The notes under the pieces were generated by a model that worked only from the letters and a program-made list of their open reading frames with translations, had not been told where the DNA came from and made no database searches. Shown here piece by piece: positions 15,305-23,512 of a DNA stretch of 64,000 nt (position 1 is its first letter; the number at the start of each line of letters is the position of its first letter). Position numbers and translations under genes: made by a program. The DNA is from Bog-756 sp963725395 (lineage in GTDB: Bacteria > Actinomycetota > Acidimicrobiia > Acidimicrobiales > RAAP-2): NCBI GenBank assembly GCA_963725395.1, contig CAVRYH010000002.1, positions 558,001 to 622,000 on the forward strand, in the 5' to 3' direction.

Positions 15305-16798
15305 ATGGGCCGCGAAGTGGTTACGGGGTACTGCTGGCCGCAATCAGTGGGGCCGGGCGGACAGGTCGGTCTGCACGTGTCCTCGTCTGCTGGGCGGACG
15401 GTGCGCGTCGAGGTTGCACGGGTCGGAGTCAAGCGAGAGGTCGTGTTCAGCTCCAACGCCGTTGCGGCTGAGGAACACGAGATACCGAAGGACGCCTCCT
15501 CGAAAGGGTGTGGTTGGCCGATCGCTCTCACACTGGATGTCGATCCCACTTGGCGGTCGGGCTACTACGACGTCGTCATGGAGATCGACGTTGGCGGCAA
15601 GGTGCGGCGCGACTACGCGTTTTTCGTCGTGCGTCCTTCATCAGGCGCTCGGATCGTGGTGGCGCTGGCGACCAACACATGGCACGCCTACAACGACTTT
15701 GGCGGATCGAACCTATACACCGGAGGCACTCACGTTGCCATGCAGCGCCCCATGGCGGCGGGCTATCTCTACAAGCCGCTGGGAAAGGGTCGTCGTGTCA
15801 CAGGCACAGGCGCGCCCGATCCGCAGAACGCCGCGCATGTCGGCTATATCATGCTGAACCATTTGTCGGGCTATGCCGGTTCAGCCGGTTGGCCGGACTG
15901 GGAACTGCCGTTCATCGGGTGGGCAGAGCGAGAGGGGTTCGAGATCGGCGTTTGCGCCAATGCTGATCTCGAAGACCACCCCGAGGTCCTGGACGACGCG
16001 AGTCTGTACCTGTCCGTCGGCCACGACGAGTACTGGTCTCGTGGTATCCGCGACACAGTCGAGGCATTCATCGCCAGGGGCGGCAATGCCGCGTTCTTCT
16101 CCGGCAATACGTCGTTGTGGCAGGTCCGCATCGAGGGTGAGGATCACGATGTGATGGTCGGGTACAAGGGCTTCTTCAAGAACGACCCGCTCATGACGAC
16201 CGCCCGAGAGGCGGAGGTGACGACGTTCTGGTCCGACGTGGTGATCGGTCGTCCCGAGAACGCCATGACCGGCGTCTCGTTCACCCGAGGTGGCTATCAC
16301 CGCATAGGTCGCAACGTGACTGCAGGCCTCGGCGGTTATACCGTGCACCGCCCGGATCACTGGATCTTCGATGGCACCGGCCTCGGTTACGGCGATGTGC
16401 TCGGCGCCGACGCCATCGTCGTCGGTTACGAGTGTGATGGGTGCGCGTTCACCTATCGAGACGGGCTGCCATACCCGACCGGTGAGGACGGCACGCCGTC
16501 GACCTTCGAGATCCTCGGCACGTGCCCAACCCAGCATTTCACGCGTGAGACCGCGCCCCGTCCCCCCAAGCCGGGAGAGCCGAGCGAGCTGGAGTACATC
16601 GCCTCACGCGTGTTCGGGACACGCGAGCCCGAGGCCATGGAGCGCATCCGTCACGGTCACGCCGTACTGGGTGCGTACACGAACAAGATGGGCGCGACGG
16701 TGGTGACGTCGGGGTCCACCGACTGGGCTCATGGACTCGCACAGCGAGACCCGCAGGTTGAACAGATCACCCGGAATGTGCTGACACGCCTGGGGTAA
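15305..16798 (+). CDS. N,N-dimethylformamidase beta-subunit-like protein
   Basis: 497 residues without a signal peptide. An N-terminal beta-rich domain (about 1-115, ending YAFFVVRP) is followed by a flavodoxin/glutamine-amidotransferase-like region: VVALATNTWHAYNDFGGSNL, EGFEIGVCANADL, LYLSVGHDEYWSRG (about 234-243), GGNAAFFSGNT and WAHGLAQR. This order matches the C-terminal domain family named after the large subunit of N,N-dimethylformamidase. Characterised members hydrolyse dimethylformamide with an iron centre and a small alpha subunit; I see no alpha-subunit gene here. Many relatives have no known substrate, so a general amide hydrolase is as far as I would go. Confidence 0.7.
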   Translation: MGREVVTGYCWPQSVGPGGQVGLHVSSSAGRTVRVEVARVGVKREVVFSSNAVAAEEHEIPKDASSKGCGWPIALTLDVDPTWRSGYYDVVMEIDVGGKVRRDYAFFVVRPSSGARIVVALATNTWHAYNDFGGSNLYTGGTHVAMQRPMAAGYLYKPLGKGRRVTGTGAPDPQNAAHVGYIMLNHLSGYAGSAGWPDWELPFIGWAEREGFEIGVCANADLEDHPEVLDDASLYLSVGHDEYWSRGIRDTVEAFIARGGNAAFFSGNTSLWQVRIEGEDHDVMVGYKGFFKNDPLMTTAREAEVTTFWSDVVIGRPENAMTGVSFTRGGYHRIGRNVTAGLGGYTVHRPDHWIFDGTGLGYGDVLGADAIVVGYECDGCAFTYRDGLPYPTGEDGTPSTFEILGTCPTQHFTRETAPRPPKPGEPSELEYIASRVFGTREPEAMERIRHGHAVLGAYTNKMGATVVTSGSTDWAHGLAQRDPQVEQITRNVLTRLG

Positions 16799-16891
16799 AG
16801 CGGCACGAGCATTACTCACCAAGGTGAAGGCGGTGAGCCACCGCGGTGACGACTGAACGGCGGAGATGGACTGAACCGCGGAGAGTTGGCG

Positions 16892-16925
16892 CGACGAGGA
16901 CGGGGCATTCGCCCCGTCCTCGTCG
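16892..16925. terminator. bidirectional hairpin terminator
   Basis: A perfect 15-bp stem (16892-16906 with 16911-16925) closed by a four-base ATTC loop, between two convergent genes. No T tract is present on the plus strand beyond a few mixed bases. Its strength and position argue for termination on both strands. Confidence 0.8.
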
Positions 16926-16939
16926 AACTACTCAGGTGT

Positions 16940-18313
16940 TCAGAAGCTGACGGTCAGTGAGCTGTCGCCCCCGATGGTGGCCGACGAGATGATGGCGGTC
17001 GATGAGCCCAGGTCGGTGAGGAAGTCTCCCGAGGTACCCGTCCCGGCGTCACCGGAAAGGCACACGACGTCGGTGTAGGTGCCGACCGTGAGGCCCTTCA
17101 CCTGGGCGTTCCCGGAGACGTCGAACCCGACGTCCGACGCACCGCACGCCCCTCCCGGGATGACTTCGGAGGCCGAGCCGTAGGCCAGGGTGACCGCAAC
17201 GTTGTCGACCGTGGTCTTGGGCGGCTTGGCCTGTAGGGCAGCCTCCAGATTGGTCAGACCGGACGTGGCGTAGGAGCCGTCGGTGTCGTAGTAGTTGGGC
17301 TTCGATCCGATGGCGTAGGTGGTGACACCGTGACTGGTCTTGGAGGCCAGGCAGGCGGACGGGTCACCGGCGTTGGGCACGCCGCTGGTCTGCGGGCACG
17401 GTGTGGTCGCAGAGGCGATGTTCAAATTACTCGCCACGCCCGAGCACCCCGTTCCCGTTGCCGTCGTCGACGACTTGGTCGTCGCCGTCGCGGCGGCGGT
17501 GAGGGCCCCACCGGCCGAGAGCCCCGGATTGGCGAAGGTGACCGTTCCGGTGACCGGACAGCTCTCGCTCGGGAAGACGACAGTCAGCGAGCTGTCACCA
17601 CCGACGGTGGCCGACGAGATGACGGCGGTCGATGAGCCCAGGTCGGTGAGGAAGTCTCCCGAGGTGCCGGTCCCGGCATCAGACGAGAGGCACGCGATGT
17701 CGGTGTAGGTGCCGACCGTGAGGCCCTTGACCTCGGCGTTCCCGGTGAGATCGAACCCGACGTCCGAGGCACCGCACACGCCTCCCGGAATGACTTCGGA
17801 GGCGGAGCCGTAGGCCAGGGTCACCGAAATGTTGTCGACCGTGGTCTTGGGCGGCTTGGCCTGCAGGGCGGCCTCCAGATCGGACAGACCGGACGTGGCG
17901 TAGGAGCCGTCGGTGTCGTAGTAGTTCGGCTTCGATCCGATGGCGTAGGTGGTGACACCGTGACTGGTCTTGGAGGCCAGGCAGGCGGACGGGTCACCGG
18001 CGTTGGGCACGCCGCTGGTCTGCGGGCACGGTGTGGTCGCAGAGGCGATGTTGGTAGCGATGGGAAGTCCCGAACACCCGGTTCCCGTCGGTGTCGTCGA
18101 CGACTTGGTCGTCTCCGACGCGGCGGAGGTGAGAGCCCCACCGGCCGAGAGTCCCGGATGGGCGAAGGTGACCGTTCCAGTGACAGGACAACTGATGGTC
18201 GTCGGAGGCGGAGTGGCCGCACCAGCGACTCCGGACCCAACGACCCCGACGGTGGCTACCGTCCCGATCGGCACGGCCAGCGCTGCGAGCGCCATGAGGA
18301 TTTTCTTGATCAT
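16940..18313 (-). CDS. secreted protein of two 210-residue tandem repeats
   Basis: 457 residues with a signal peptide (KK, hydrophobic 5-30, cleavage near AGAA). The mature part is two near-identical units (about 41-250 and 251-457), each starting SCPVTGTVTFA and containing CPQTSGVPNAGDPSAC, TYAIGSKPNYYDTDGSYATSG and EVIPGG-CGASDVGFD. Each unit has about six conserved cysteines, suggesting disulfides in an exported beta-rich domain. I do not recognise the family. The start has AAGGAG eight bases upstream. High identity between the units at DNA level points to a recent duplication or gene conversion. Confidence 0.7.
   Translation of the reverse strand: MIKKILMALAALAVPIGTVATVGVVGSGVAGAATPPPTTISCPVTGTVTFAHPGLSAGGALTSAASETTKSSTTPTGTGCSGLPIATNIASATTPCPQTSGVPNAGDPSACLASKTSHGVTTYAIGSKPNYYDTDGSYATSGLSDLEAALQAKPPKTTVDNISVTLAYGSASEVIPGGVCGASDVGFDLTGNAEVKGLTVGTYTDIACLSSDAGTGTSGDFLTDLGSSTAVISSATVGGDSSLTVVFPSESCPVTGTVTFANPGLSAGGALTAAATATTKSSTTATGTGCSGVASNLNIASATTPCPQTSGVPNAGDPSACLASKTSHGVTTYAIGSKPNYYDTDGSYATSGLTNLEAALQAKPPKTTVDNVAVTLAYGSASEVIPGGACGASDVGFDVSGNAQVKGLTVGTYTDVVCLSGDAGTGTSGDFLTDLGSSTAIISSATIGGDSSLTVSF
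16943..18193. repeat. 630-bp tandem duplication inside the secreted-protein gene
   Basis: Positions 630 bases apart match almost base for base over long stretches, for example around 16999 and 17629, and 17330 and 17960. The two copies span about 17564-18193 and 16943-17563. The differences are scattered substitutions and no frame change is seen. Confidence 0.9.
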
Positions 18314-18982
18314 GTTGCCTGAAACTCCTTCTACCGTGGAGTTCCGCCCCGTTTACGAAACGACTCCCAGCTCATACCAACGTGGAAGGCCGACAATCCG
18401 TTACAGCGGCCACAAATGCGGCTACAACTGAACGCGCCGGCGCCGAGGACAAGAGAAAGCTCCGCTCTAGTGCGGATCTATCCCCCCACACCATTTACAA
18501 CGTGAACCACCCCATTTCCGTTACGGCGGTTCCGTCACGGATGCTTTCGTTCTGCAGAAATCGGTCGTCGTCATGAACCTGTGCCAGGCCGCTGCATCCG
18601 GTCCATTGCCCAGTAGGGACCTTGGTGGGGTCATTCCAGAAGGGTCCGATTTAGGATTGAAGAGGTCCCACCAGTGGCCAAGACGTCTCCAGAGCGACGC
18701 CATGAGGTGATCGTCAAGCTAATGTGAAAGGTCCTGCTATTCGCCCATTTATGGCGATTCGAGCGTGCGGAGCAAATCCGCAGTCGTGATAGATGGCGAC
18801 ACGGGTAGGCAGGCCGATCTGTCGAGTGGAGGTGCCAACCGATCGTGACACCCATTGATCTGGAGGCTGTCTCCCGTTCTCGATTCACCTGGTCGGCCTA
18901 CTTGGTGGACGGAGTCGCCCAATAGGTGTAGTAAGGCAGCGGGGGAGCGCATCGAATAGCGGAACGGGCTTGTGGTCAATTG
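18314..18982. other. intergenic, no gene recognised
   Basis: A 670-base gap between divergent genes. It must hold the promoter of the secreted repeat protein (leftwards) and of the sigma-factor operon (rightwards). I could not pick a confident promoter and saw no protein, RNA or strong hairpin. Confidence 0.5.
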
Positions 18983-19591
18983 ATGGACTTCGGGGGAAGC
19001 CTCACGGCAGCGAAGAAGGGCGATGAGGACGCGTTCGCAACGATCTGGAGGGAGTTCCAGCCGACGCTCCTTCGGTACCTTCGGGTCAAGGCGGCGCCGG
19101 TTGCTGAAGATCTGGCCGCCGAGATCTGGTTGAGAGTGCTGAGAGCGCTTCCGTCATTCGAAGGAGATGAACAGAGCTTCCGAGGCTGGCTCTTCATCAC
19201 TGCCAGAAACTGCGCAACCGATTGGTATCGCGGTGGCACCACCCGGCCGATCCCGATCGAGCTTTCTAATCTGGCTGTGCTGCCAGCCAGCAACAATGTT
19301 GAAGCCGAAGCGGACGAGCATTCGGCCACAGAACGAGCCCTCACGCTGATCGCACATCTTCCACCTGGTCAGGCCGAGGCGGTGATGCTTAGGATCGTCG
19401 CGGGACTGGGCGTTCCAGCCGTTGCGAACATCATGGAGCGATCGCCGGGATCAGTACGGGTTCTGTGTCATCGTGGACTCCGACAGCTGGAGAGCATGCT
19501 TTCGACAGCCCCTCCCGGAGCCCCTATGACGGCGATCCAGTTGAACGACCTGGCTCCACAGGCGCTTCTTCCCGAGACCGAGAATGCGTAG
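18983..19591 (+). CDS. ECF-type RNA polymerase sigma factor
   Basis: 202 residues. Region 2 is seen in FQPTLLRYLR, AEDLAAEIWLRVLRALPSF and FRGWLFITARNCATDWYR. Region 4 is seen in LIAHLPPGQAEAVMLRIVAGL followed by the helix-turn-helix VPAVANIMERSPGSVRVLCHRGLRQL. It would direct RNA polymerase to a small regulon. The gene overlaps the next one by eight bases, and that neighbour has the single-span layout of an anti-sigma factor. A G1 peptidase gene closes the likely operon. The start is ATG 18983; a TTG lies one codon upstream. Confidence 0.88.
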   Translation: MDFGGSLTAAKKGDEDAFATIWREFQPTLLRYLRVKAAPVAEDLAAEIWLRVLRALPSFEGDEQSFRGWLFITARNCATDWYRGGTTRPIPIELSNLAVLPASNNVEAEADEHSATERALTLIAHLPPGQAEAVMLRIVAGLGVPAVANIMERSPGSVRVLCHRGLRQLESMLSTAPPGAPMTAIQLNDLAPQALLPETENA

Positions 19592-20888
19592 AACCGACGA
19601 CAACACCGAAACGCGTTCGAATGAGGTGGCGCCGAACGCGAGTAACGTCGTCTATCTTCCGAACCTGAGGACCGGTACCCTCGCTGACCTGCTCTCTGCC
19701 GCATCAGCGCCCGCGCAACCTCATGAACTGAGCTGGGAACATGGAATCCGTGCCGCCTTCCAAGCGGAGCGACTCCGGCGGACCGAACCTCGTCGAAGCG
19801 TTGGTCGCATGGCGGTCGTCGCAGTGACGATAGTGACCGCACTCATCGGAGGAAGCGCCGGCTTGGCCGCAGCAACGGGCTTCCCAGCACCCGTTGCCCG
19901 GTTCGCTCACGACGTGCTGGACACACCAAAGCAGGCGCCGCCCGCTGCAAGCAGCCGTCAGGTGGTCGGCGGAATCTCATATGCGGCGCAATCAACTAAG
20001 CAGCGCCAGACCGCTGATCTCTCTAGGGTCGCGGCTCGAACACGGCCCACATCGACGTGTGGGGTTCATGAAGGTGCGTCGGAGGCTGCATCCACCGATC
20101 CCGGTGACTGTCGCAGTTCCCAGAGGGTTGTCACTGCATGGGTGCAATCACGGGCTAAGAGCAACATGGAGGAATCCTTTGCACGCCAGCCAACGCCCGC
20201 CGTCACCGGCCGATCCAGCACCGAACGCCCAGTGTCGGTCCATGGCGGCACAAAGCGGGACGGCACCGGCAAAAAGGGCACCGGGCCAGGCACCAACCGG
20301 GTTGGCGCAGGCAACAACACGGGCACCGGGCCGGGCACCAACCAGGGCGGGAACACAGGCACCGGGCCGGGCACCAACCGGGACGGGAACACAGGCACCG
20401 GGCCGGGCACCAACCGGGGCGGGAACACAGGCACCGGGCCGGGTACCAACCGGGGCGGCAAGCCAGGCACCGGGCCGGGCACCAACCGGGGCGGCAAGCC
20501 AGGTACCGGGCCGGGTACCAACCGGGGCGGCAAGCCAGGTACCGGGCCGGGTACCAACCGGGGCGGCAAGCCAGGTACCGGGCCGGGTACCAACCGGGGC
20601 GGCAAGCCAGGCACCGGGCCGGGCACCAACCGGGGCGGGAACACAGGCACCGGGCCGGGTACCAACCGGGGTGGCAACACGGGCAATGGTGGTGGAAGTT
20701 GCCCACATGGTCAGCAGGTTGGAACAACTCCCGCCCCGGGTTCGGTGACCAGCAGTTCAGCCGGGCAATGGGGTGCTTCGGTCACACCGGAAAGTGTCTG
20801 CAGTAAACCGGTCGTGGATAGTGGCCCCGTCACCGGTACGACCCGAGCGGGGGGTCGCAGGGACCTCGTAGCCACAATGAAAAAGTGA
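19584..20888 (+). CDS. single-span membrane protein with GTGPGTNRGG repeats (putative anti-sigma partner)
   Basis: 434 residues. A cytosolic N-terminus (1-75) contains LADLLSAASAPAQPHELSWEHGIRAAFQAE; a single membrane helix lies at about 76-98 (MAVVAVTIVTALIGGSAGLA). A long exported part follows: Ser/Thr-rich, then eleven 12-residue repeats of the form GTGPGTNRGGxx (about 232-366), then a Cys-containing tail. The eight-base overlap with the sigma gene and the one-helix layout suggest an anti-sigma factor, though no zinc-binding HxxxCxxC motif is present, so that role is inference. The Gly/Thr/Asn-rich repeats look like a flexible wall-spanning stalk. Confidence 0.6.
   Translation: MRRTDDNTETRSNEVAPNASNVVYLPNLRTGTLADLLSAASAPAQPHELSWEHGIRAAFQAERLRRTEPRRSVGRMAVVAVTIVTALIGGSAGLAAATGFPAPVARFAHDVLDTPKQAPPAASSRQVVGGISYAAQSTKQRQTADLSRVAARTRPTSTCGVHEGASEAASTDPGDCRSSQRVVTAWVQSRAKSNMEESFARQPTPAVTGRSSTERPVSVHGGTKRDGTGKKGTGPGTNRVGAGNNTGTGPGTNQGGNTGTGPGTNRDGNTGTGPGTNRGGNTGTGPGTNRGGKPGTGPGTNRGGKPGTGPGTNRGGKPGTGPGTNRGGKPGTGPGTNRGGKPGTGPGTNRGGNTGTGPGTNRGGNTGNGGGSCPHGQQVGTTPAPGSVTSSSAGQWGASVTPESVCSKPVVDSGPVTGTTRAGGRRDLVATMKK
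20277..20681. repeat. 36-bp coding minisatellite (11 units)
   Basis: One 45-base unit is followed by ten 36-base units, all in frame, encoding GTGPGTNRGG plus NT or KP. The five KP units form a central block with NT units on either side. Silent differences (ggcaccgggccgggcacc versus ggtaccgggccgggtacc) alternate between units, the mark of expansion by slippage or unequal crossing over. Confidence 0.9.
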
Positions 20889-20910
20889 GCCGAAGGGAGA
20901 CGCTCTCCTG

Positions 20911-21750
20911 ATGAGGGCACCAGTGCTGTCCATGTGCCGGATCTGCGCGACGGCTGGGGTCGCTCTCGGCTCGGTGCTACTGGTGCCGTCGACGGCCGGC
21001 GCAAAAGTGGGTCCAGCCACTCTGCAATTTTCTCCAATGGTGCCAGCGCTCCCGTCCAGCCAGCTCCCTCCGCACAGTGCCGAGAATGGCGTCACACAGG
21101 ACTCGATCAATTGGGCTGGCTATGCGGCCACAGGCTCGACCTTCACCCGCGTTGCTGGAGCGTGGACCGAGCCGTCCGCAGTCTGCACTGGTAACAAATC
21201 ACAGCAAGCGGCCTTTTGGGTAGGAATCGACGGGTATTCAGCCTCGGACCAAACCGTGCAGCAGATCGGCACCGACGCCGACTGCATCAAGGGGAAGGGC
21301 AAGAGAGCCGGCGGAGCGTCGTACTATGCGTGGTTTCAGATGTTCCCGTCCTCCAGTTTCCCTCTGCCCCAATCGTCGTATCCGGTGGCACCGGGGGATT
21401 CCATCTCCGCATCAGTTTCTGCCTACGGTTCCGACTACCTCCTTCGTATCACCGATGTTGGGAAGTGGGGCTTCTCTACAGTGCAGAAGCCCTCGATCAC
21501 TCCATCGAACAGCTCGGCCGAGTGGATCACCGAGGCACCGTCCTCATGCAAAGGGTCCGTATGCAAGGTGATCCCTCTCACTGACTTTGGTTCCGTGGAC
21601 TTCAACAGCGCCACGGCCGACGGCAAAGCTGCCTCCAGCTTTACCCTCGAGCGGCTTGACATGACCAACAAAGGCGGCAAGAAAGTCAAAGCGCTTCCCT
21701 CGTCGCTCAACGCTGGAACGGCATTCTCGGTCTACTGGCTCCACAATTAG
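20911..21750 (+). CDS. secreted G1-family glutamic endopeptidase (eqolisin-like)
   Basis: 279 residues with a signal peptide (about 1-31, ending AGA). The mature protein has the eqolisin blocks in order: SINWAGYAATG, AAFWVGIDGYS, then VQQIGTD with the likely catalytic Gln118, a YAWFQMFP strand, and SAEWITEAPS with the likely catalytic Glu204, ending SVYWLHN. G1 peptidases are beta-sandwich acid proteases using a Gln/Glu pair, best known from fungi. Here the protein would be extracellular, and the window shows it in a probable operon with a sigma factor and a repeat-rich membrane protein, 22 bases after the latter. Family assignment is good, but optimum pH and substrate are unknown. Confidence 0.8.
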   Translation: MRAPVLSMCRICATAGVALGSVLLVPSTAGAKVGPATLQFSPMVPALPSSQLPPHSAENGVTQDSINWAGYAATGSTFTRVAGAWTEPSAVCTGNKSQQAAFWVGIDGYSASDQTVQQIGTDADCIKGKGKRAGGASYYAWFQMFPSSSFPLPQSSYPVAPGDSISASVSAYGSDYLLRITDVGKWGFSTVQKPSITPSNSSAEWITEAPSSCKGSVCKVIPLTDFGSVDFNSATADGKAASSFTLERLDMTNKGGKKVKALPSSLNAGTAFSVYWLHN

Positions 21751-21923
21751 TCCCGGGAGCGATCTCGGGTGCGTGAAGGCACCGGTCGGAACCCGTCTCA
21801 GTCTTTGTGAGGAAGCTGGTTGAGCCTGGTCAGGCCGGACGAACGGTCGATTTCTTTCGGCGCCATCAGCTTCGTCATCTCACCACGGGTGGAGGCCCGT
21901 AGCGGGGCGATCGACGCGTCACC

Positions 21924-22595
21924 TCAGAGATTGACGCCCCGCGCCAGCGCTTCGCCGTCAAGCACGCGAAGACCCCTGGATTCCAGGCTGATCCATCCGA
22001 CTTTTTCGAATTCGCGCAGGCAGGCGTTCACGCGCTGACGGCTGGCACCGATGCTGGCGGCGACCTCCGACTGCGTCAGAGCCGACTTCACCGAGGGCGG
22101 ATCAGCCCTTGCGCGTTGCAGGACGTACTTGGCGACGCGCTGTCGAAGATCGAGAAAGACGAGGTCGGCGGCCACCCCCGTGGTCCGCCTCACCATGGCG
22201 GACAAGCACTCCAACAGGGCCACGGCGACGGCTGGCCGTTGGGAGATCAGGTCGACAATAACCGACGCGGCCAACTTGAGCACCACGCTGTCTTCGGTTG
22301 CCTGCACCGTGGCCGAGCGAGGACCTCTGGAAAGTACACCGAGCTCGCCGACGGTGTCCCCGGGTATAACGGTATGGGCGATGAACTCGTCACCGTGTCT
22401 CGAGTACTTCAGCACTTTGAGGTGGCCCGATTCAAGGACGAGCACCGCGTCCGAGGGGTCGCCCTCCAAGAAGAGGATCTGCCCCTTGTGAATTTCCTGC
22501 CTTCGGCTGCGGGTGGCGAGGTACCGACGCTCTGCCTCGTCTAGGACACCGAGGACCGTAGCGCGGGCGAAGGGATCATCTTCGAGACGTGGCAA
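21924..22595 (-). CDS. Crp/Fnr-family transcriptional regulator
   Basis: 223 residues from the proposed TTG start at 22595 (GGAG eight bases upstream). A cyclic-nucleotide-binding-type beta-barrel (about 25-115; KGQILFLEGDPSDAVLVLESG, IPGDTVGELGVLSRGPRSATV) is followed by a long dimer helix and a C-terminal winged helix (ALTQSEVAASIGASRQRVNACLREFEK). The phosphate-binding region GELGVLSRGPRSA resembles the cAMP-binding cassette, so a nucleotide effector is possible. No Fnr-type cysteine cluster is present. The frame is open for 120 codons upstream, but that part is Arg/Pro/Ser-rich and unlike the family, whose usual length fits the TTG start. Confidence 0.8.
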   Translation of the reverse strand: MPRLEDDPFARATVLGVLDEAERRYLATRSRRQEIHKGQILFLEGDPSDAVLVLESGHLKVLKYSRHGDEFIAHTVIPGDTVGELGVLSRGPRSATVQATEDSVVLKLAASVIVDLISQRPAVAVALLECLSAMVRRTTGVAADLVFLDLRQRVAKYVLQRARADPPSVKSALTQSEVAASIGASRQRVNACLREFEKVGWISLESRGLRVLDGEALARGVNL

Positions 22596-23030
22596 ACTCG
22601 CTCCATGATGACGACTGTCGAGGAATCGCCAACGGACATTAGCCAATGGAGGGGTATGGCGCTCGTTGACCGCACCCTCCCCGGGTTCGGTTCCCCAACT
22701 GCTGTTGGACACATCACCACGATGCTCGCCGAATGACCATGGCCGGGGTACCGGGGGAGTGCTCACCTCCGGCCCATGATCACTCGGCGGGATCCGCCGC
22801 CTAGCTCCACTATGCCTACGAGGGAAGGGAATGTCTGTCTCCCAGGAGACACCGTGCGATTTCTTCCGAACGCTCGCTCGACCCGGTCTGTCGCCTCCGT
22901 CTACCGGCGACAATTGAGAGCGACGTCGACGAATTTCCGGTGAATAACAACTCATATGAACCGTTCCCCGGTGGGGTGGGGTCCCGGAGGCAGGAGCGAG
23001 GCCACCTCCACGAGCCGGCTGGACGACGGG

Positions 23031-23069
23031 GTCCCCAATCGCGTCGCAACCTGCGACGGGGTTGGGGAC
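23031..23069 (-). terminator. long hairpin, probable terminator
   Basis: An 18-bp stem with one mismatch and one G-T pair, closed by a three-base loop, starting GTCCCCAA and ending TTGGGGAC. It lies 23 bases downstream of the end of the decayed Ig-like gene (minus strand). The rest of 22596-23091 holds no recognisable gene. No clear U tract follows, so a structural role other than termination is possible. Confidence 0.55.
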
Positions 23070-23091
23070 AGGTCCGGCGCGCTACTCGTCC

Positions 23092-23470
23092 CTACGAGGG
23101 GTCGAGAGTGAGAGTGAGGGTTGTTGTCGCAGTCGCCTTGGGCTTGTCGTCATCCTTGGCCGGTGACCGTGAAGTTGCCCGGCGCCACGTGCTTGTCGGT
23201 GACGGTGCCGGAGATGACGTCCGTCTTGGAGCCCACCTTCAATCCCTTGGGCAGACGGGTGGCCTTCCCGGTGAAGGGCGTCGGACCACCGGAGGCCGCG
23301 AGCGTGGCTCTGTAGGGCGTCCCGATGGTCGCCGCGGTCAGCGAGGTCGTCGTGATCTGGAACGGCGAAAAGACAAAGGTCCCGCGAAGACCCACGGACC
23401 GGTGAAGCCGTTGAACGGGCCGCCCACGATGACACGCCGAGCGGTTGTCGCCGAGCCTGCGCCGTGTAAC
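23092..23470 (-). pseudogene. decayed gene with a putative Ig-like (He_PIG-type) domain
   Basis: Three reading frames must be joined to recover a sensible protein: VIVGGPFNGFTGPWVFAG, then (second frame) TFVFSPFQITTTSLTAATIG leading to GTPYRATLAASGG and LPKGLKVGSKTDVISGTVTD, then (third frame) DDDKPKATATTTLTLTL and a TAG at 23092-23094. The middle part matches the putative Ig domain seen in secreted repeat proteins. The start is lost. It lies just downstream of the GT87 gene and was probably a secreted or surface protein. Two frameshifts within 300 bases make a working product unlikely, unless they are sequencing errors. Confidence 0.6.
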
Positions 23471-23512
23471 GGCCCAGCTTGGCGCATGGCCCGATCAGGG
23501 TGTCGCGGTGGA

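Noticed and set aside
20277..20681. Regularly spaced 36-bp repeats that could be taken for a CRISPR array
   Set aside because: The units are contiguous with no unique spacers, stay in one reading frame, and encode a simple peptide repeat. No cas genes are present.
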